From JANYCG01 sp031431035 (GTDB lineage Bacteria > Pseudomonadota > Gammaproteobacteria > Burkholderiales > Burkholderiaceae_C): a stretch of 7,863 nucleotides of DNA. The DNA is taken from the NCBI GenBank assembly GCA_031431035.1, contig JANPCR010000322.1:1-7863 (forward strand), read 5' to 3'. Under the pieces are notes generated by a model. The model made no database searches, was not told where the DNA came from, and worked only from the letters and a program-made list of their open reading frames with translations. Position 1 is the first letter of the stretch; every line of letters begins with the position of its first letter. The position numbers and the translations under genes are program-made. Below, one piece after another: positions 6,167 to 7,863 of the stretch.

Positions 6167-7180
6167 ATGACCATTATTTTGGCCCCCATGGAGGGCCTGC
6201 TCGACTTTGTGCTGCGTGACATTTTGACCCGTGTGGGCGGCATTGACCGCTGCGTGTCCGAATTCATTCGCGTGACCAACACGGTGCTGCCAGACCGCGC
6301 CTTCATCCGCGTGATGCCCGAGCTGCTGACCGGCGGGCGCACCTTGGCAGGCGTGCCCGTGCGAGCCCAGTTGCTGGGGTCTGACCCAGCTTGCCTGGCC
6401 GACAACGCTGCTGCGCTCGCCGCTTTGGGGCCGGACGGCATTGACCTGAATTTCGGCTGCCCCGCCAAGGTGGTGAATCGCCATGGCGGCGGCGCAGCGC
6501 TGCTGCAAGAGCCCGAACTGGTGGGCAAAATTGTGGCGGCTGTGCGCCGCGCTGTGCCTGCTCACTTGCCGGTGTCGGCCAAAATGCGTTTGGGCTTTAA
6601 CGACGACCTGCGCGCCGTGGAATGTGCCCAGGCCATTGCCGACAATGGCGCGAGCGAGCTGGTGGTGCACGCCCGCACCAAGGCCGATGGCTACCGCCCG
6701 CCGGCCTACTGGCACCGCATTGCCGACATTCGCGCGGTGGTCAACATTCCGCTGGTGGCCAATGGCGAAATCTGGACGGTGGAAGACGCACTGCGCTGCC
6801 GTGAAGTGTCGGGCTGCCACAGCCTGATGATTGGGCGCGGCATGGTGACCGACCCCGGTTTGGCGCATGCGATCAAGCGCCAAGATGAGGGATTTGGCGG
6901 ATTCAATAGCAACATCACCAGTGCGTTCAATGCGACGGCGCCCCCAGCCAGCCTGGTTCAGGTCGTCACCTGGCAATTCTTACTGCCCTTCATCGCCGAC
7001 TTTTGGCACATCGTCTGTAGCCGCCTGGAGCGCCGCCAACAGGCCGGCCGATTGAAGCAATGGCTGAATTTTTTGCGTAGGCGTTACCCGCAGGCCGAGG
7101 TGGCCTACATGGCGCTGCGCACGGTGAATGACGCGGCGGTGATTGACGACTGGATGGCGGGCCAATGCGACCGCGAGTAA
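6167..7180 (+). CDS. dusC: tRNA-dihydrouridine(16) synthase
   Basis: Dus enzymes are FMN flavoproteins that use NADPH to reduce uridine in the tRNA D-loop; DusC acts on U16 in E. coli. The 337-aa product begins MTIILAPMEGLLDFVLR, matching the DusC-type opening APMEG, followed by SEFIRV. LNFGCPAK at 95-101... carries the catalytic Cys98. Further flavin and substrate residues are in SAKMRLG (Lys139), VVHARTK (His168), ANGEIW (199-203) and MIGRG (221-225). The C-terminal helical domain includes GRLKQWLNFLRR. A linker at about 240-265, rich in Asn, Ala and Pro, makes it somewhat longer than E. coli DusC (about 315 aa). The ATG at 6167 is chosen by homology; an open frame reaches TTG at 6125. No Shine-Dalgarno lies just before the ATG, and TACACT ends 5 nt before it, so a leaderless mRNA is possible. 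Confidence 0.94.
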   Translation: MTIILAPMEGLLDFVLRDILTRVGGIDRCVSEFIRVTNTVLPDRAFIRVMPELLTGGRTLAGVPVRAQLLGSDPACLADNAAALAALGPDGIDLNFGCPAKVVNRHGGGAALLQEPELVGKIVAAVRRAVPAHLPVSAKMRLGFNDDLRAVECAQAIADNGASELVVHARTKADGYRPPAYWHRIADIRAVVNIPLVANGEIWTVEDALRCREVSGCHSLMIGRGMVTDPGLAHAIKRQDEGFGGFNSNITSAFNATAPPASLVQVVTWQFLLPFIADFWHIVCSRLERRQQAGRLKQWLNFLRRRYPQAEVAYMALRTVNDAAVIDDWMAGQCDRE

Positions 7181-7215
7181 TGGCTGACTGGCTCTGCTGA
7201 GTCGCAGCGTGGGCG

Positions 7216-7311
7216 GGATCAGGCTGGCGCGGCACTCAGCTCCGCGGCTGTCCCCCGGCCTTCGGCCTCCTCCTTGATGCCGCTGCGCTGAGTGCCACGC
7301 CAGCCCGATCC
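7216..7311. repeat. Long near-perfect palindrome after dusC
   Basis: Positions 7216-7240 and 7287-7311 pair over 25 bp with only two mismatches. The pairing continues inward with c7242-g7285 and a 5-bp stem at 7244-7248/7279-7283. Inside the loop is a small hairpin GGCC-TTC-GGCC (7257-7267). No T run follows on either strand, so it is not a classic intrinsic terminator, though it sits between convergent genes. It looks like the REP/BIME-like intergenic palindromes found in many Comamonadaceae; that resemblance is from memory. Confidence 0.7.
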
Positions 7312-7389
7312 TTCCAGCAGGGTTGATGTGTACAAGCGATACACACGGGCGCCTCTGAACTCGATGGTTTGCCGGAAATCAACGCTCGC

Positions 7390-7863
7390 TCACGCCAAAT
7401 CGAGCGTACCCCGACATTTGTTTTGACCGTAAAAGCTGCAACCCCAAAACTGTTTGCCAGTAGTTGCGCCGCTGCGGGCCCGCCGCAGCACCATGGGTGC
7501 ATGGCAGTGGGGGCAACTGAGTATTTCGGGAGAAACCGGAACTTCAGAAGAAGATTGTGCTGCCAACAGCGCTGGGCGCGCGGACAAAACCGCAGGACCG
7601 GCTTGGTTGCGAACCCCGCTCTGCAATGCCCTGCCGTTGATAAGTTGAATCTCTCGGCCATCGGCAAAGCTTCGCGCCTCGTAAGTGAAATCGCCTGAGG
7701 TCACTACAAAACCGCCGGCCACGCGTTGCGCCGCCATCACGCCGTAAAGTTCTCGCACCGTTACAACCCCTACAGAACGTGCGCGCCATTGCTTGCATTG
7801 AACAAGGTAACGGTCCGAGCCCTTTTGCAGCCTCACGTCGACCCCACCATCCGGCCCGCCGCC
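7390..7863 (-). CDS. Mrr-type restriction endonuclease with zinc ribbon, 5' end missing
   Basis: The frame is open to the window edge, so only the last 157 residues are seen. They begin GGGPDGGVDVRLQKGSDRYL and continue VQCKQW. This is the PD-(D/E)xK core of the Mrr_cat family: Asp9 in DGGVD and the Q-x-K pair at 22-24. Then come VTVRELYGVMAAQRVAGGFVVTS and the helix-strand end FADGREIQLING. After a linker (about 79-115), residues 117-150 hold CPHC...FWGCSFYGQNKC, the four-cysteine zinc ribbon type found at the C-terminus of topoisomerase I (Cys117, 120, 142, 150). Mrr enzymes cut modified or foreign DNA; members with this ribbon are mostly uncharacterised. A GTG at 7836 could be read as a start but would remove Asp9, so the gene must begin outside. 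N-terminal parts, such as membrane segments, cannot be judged. Confidence 0.9.
   Translation of the reverse strand, partial: GGGPDGGVDVRLQKGSDRYLVQCKQWRARSVGVVTVRELYGVMAAQRVAGGFVVTSGDFTYEARSFADGREIQLINGRALQSGVRNQAGPAVLSARPALLAAQSSSEVPVSPEILSCPHCHAPMVLRRARSGATTGKQFWGCSFYGQNKCRGTLDLA

Noticed and set aside
6155..6976. 273-codon open frame on the minus strand
   Set aside because: It is antisense to the clear dusC gene and has a His/Ala/Gly-rich composition typical of a mirror frame.
7327..7345. TGTGTA/TACACA inverted repeat beyond the Mrr-like gene
   Set aside because: A 6-bp AT-containing stem with no T run is too weak to call a terminator or operator.
7810..7836. GTG at 7836 as the start of the Mrr-like gene
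   Set aside because: The catalytic Asp of DGGVD lies upstream of it in the same open frame, so the gene must extend past the window end.

Overview
The window looks like ordinary chromosome from a betaproteobacterium of the order Burkholderiales, most likely a Comamonadaceae member (Rhodoferax/Polaromonas/Acidovorax-like). The reasons are the GC-rich coding sequence, a tryptophanyl-tRNA synthetase with the long C-terminal extension that I associate with this group, the protein family repertoire, and intergenic repeats resembling ones I recall from Comamonadaceae genomes. The taxonomic placement is inference from the sequence alone.

Layout. Positions 1-2242 are a leftward block: a site-2-protease-family membrane metalloprotease (1574-2242), trpS (166-1473), a tRNA-Ser with anticodon CGA (47-134) and a strong rho-independent terminator (1-38). 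Positions 2243-2790 are a long non-coding gap between divergent genes. It holds a repeat-like block that gives 'ORF-looking' translations in several frames, a G-run cluster and a five-unit CCGGNNNN tandem array. A rightward GNAT acetyltransferase follows (2791-3318). Positions 3319-3599 are an AT-rich convergent gap with a perfect 28-nt bidirectional terminator palindrome, a set of competing hairpin arms, and a run of T-tracts spaced about 11 bp apart. Next comes a second leftward block: nudC (5253-6092) and a panE-like ketopantoate reductase (4192-5256) overlapping by ATGA, then an SRPBCC-fold protein (3600-4070). nudC is divergent from a rightward dusC (6167-7180). A near-perfect long palindrome (7216-7311) separates dusC from a convergent, truncated leftward gene for an Mrr-type nuclease with a topoisomerase-type zinc ribbon (7390 to the window end).

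Functional themes. Three loci concern translation: trpS, tRNA-Ser(CGA) and dusC, which makes dihydrouridine in tRNA. nudC (NADH/NAD-capped RNA hydrolysis) and panE (NADPH-dependent step towards pantothenate/CoA) form a translationally overlapping cofactor pair. The partial Mrr-like gene is the only candidate defence gene. No integrase, transposase, CRISPR array or clear new multi-gene system is visible. The most unusual material is in the intergenic regions rather than the genes.
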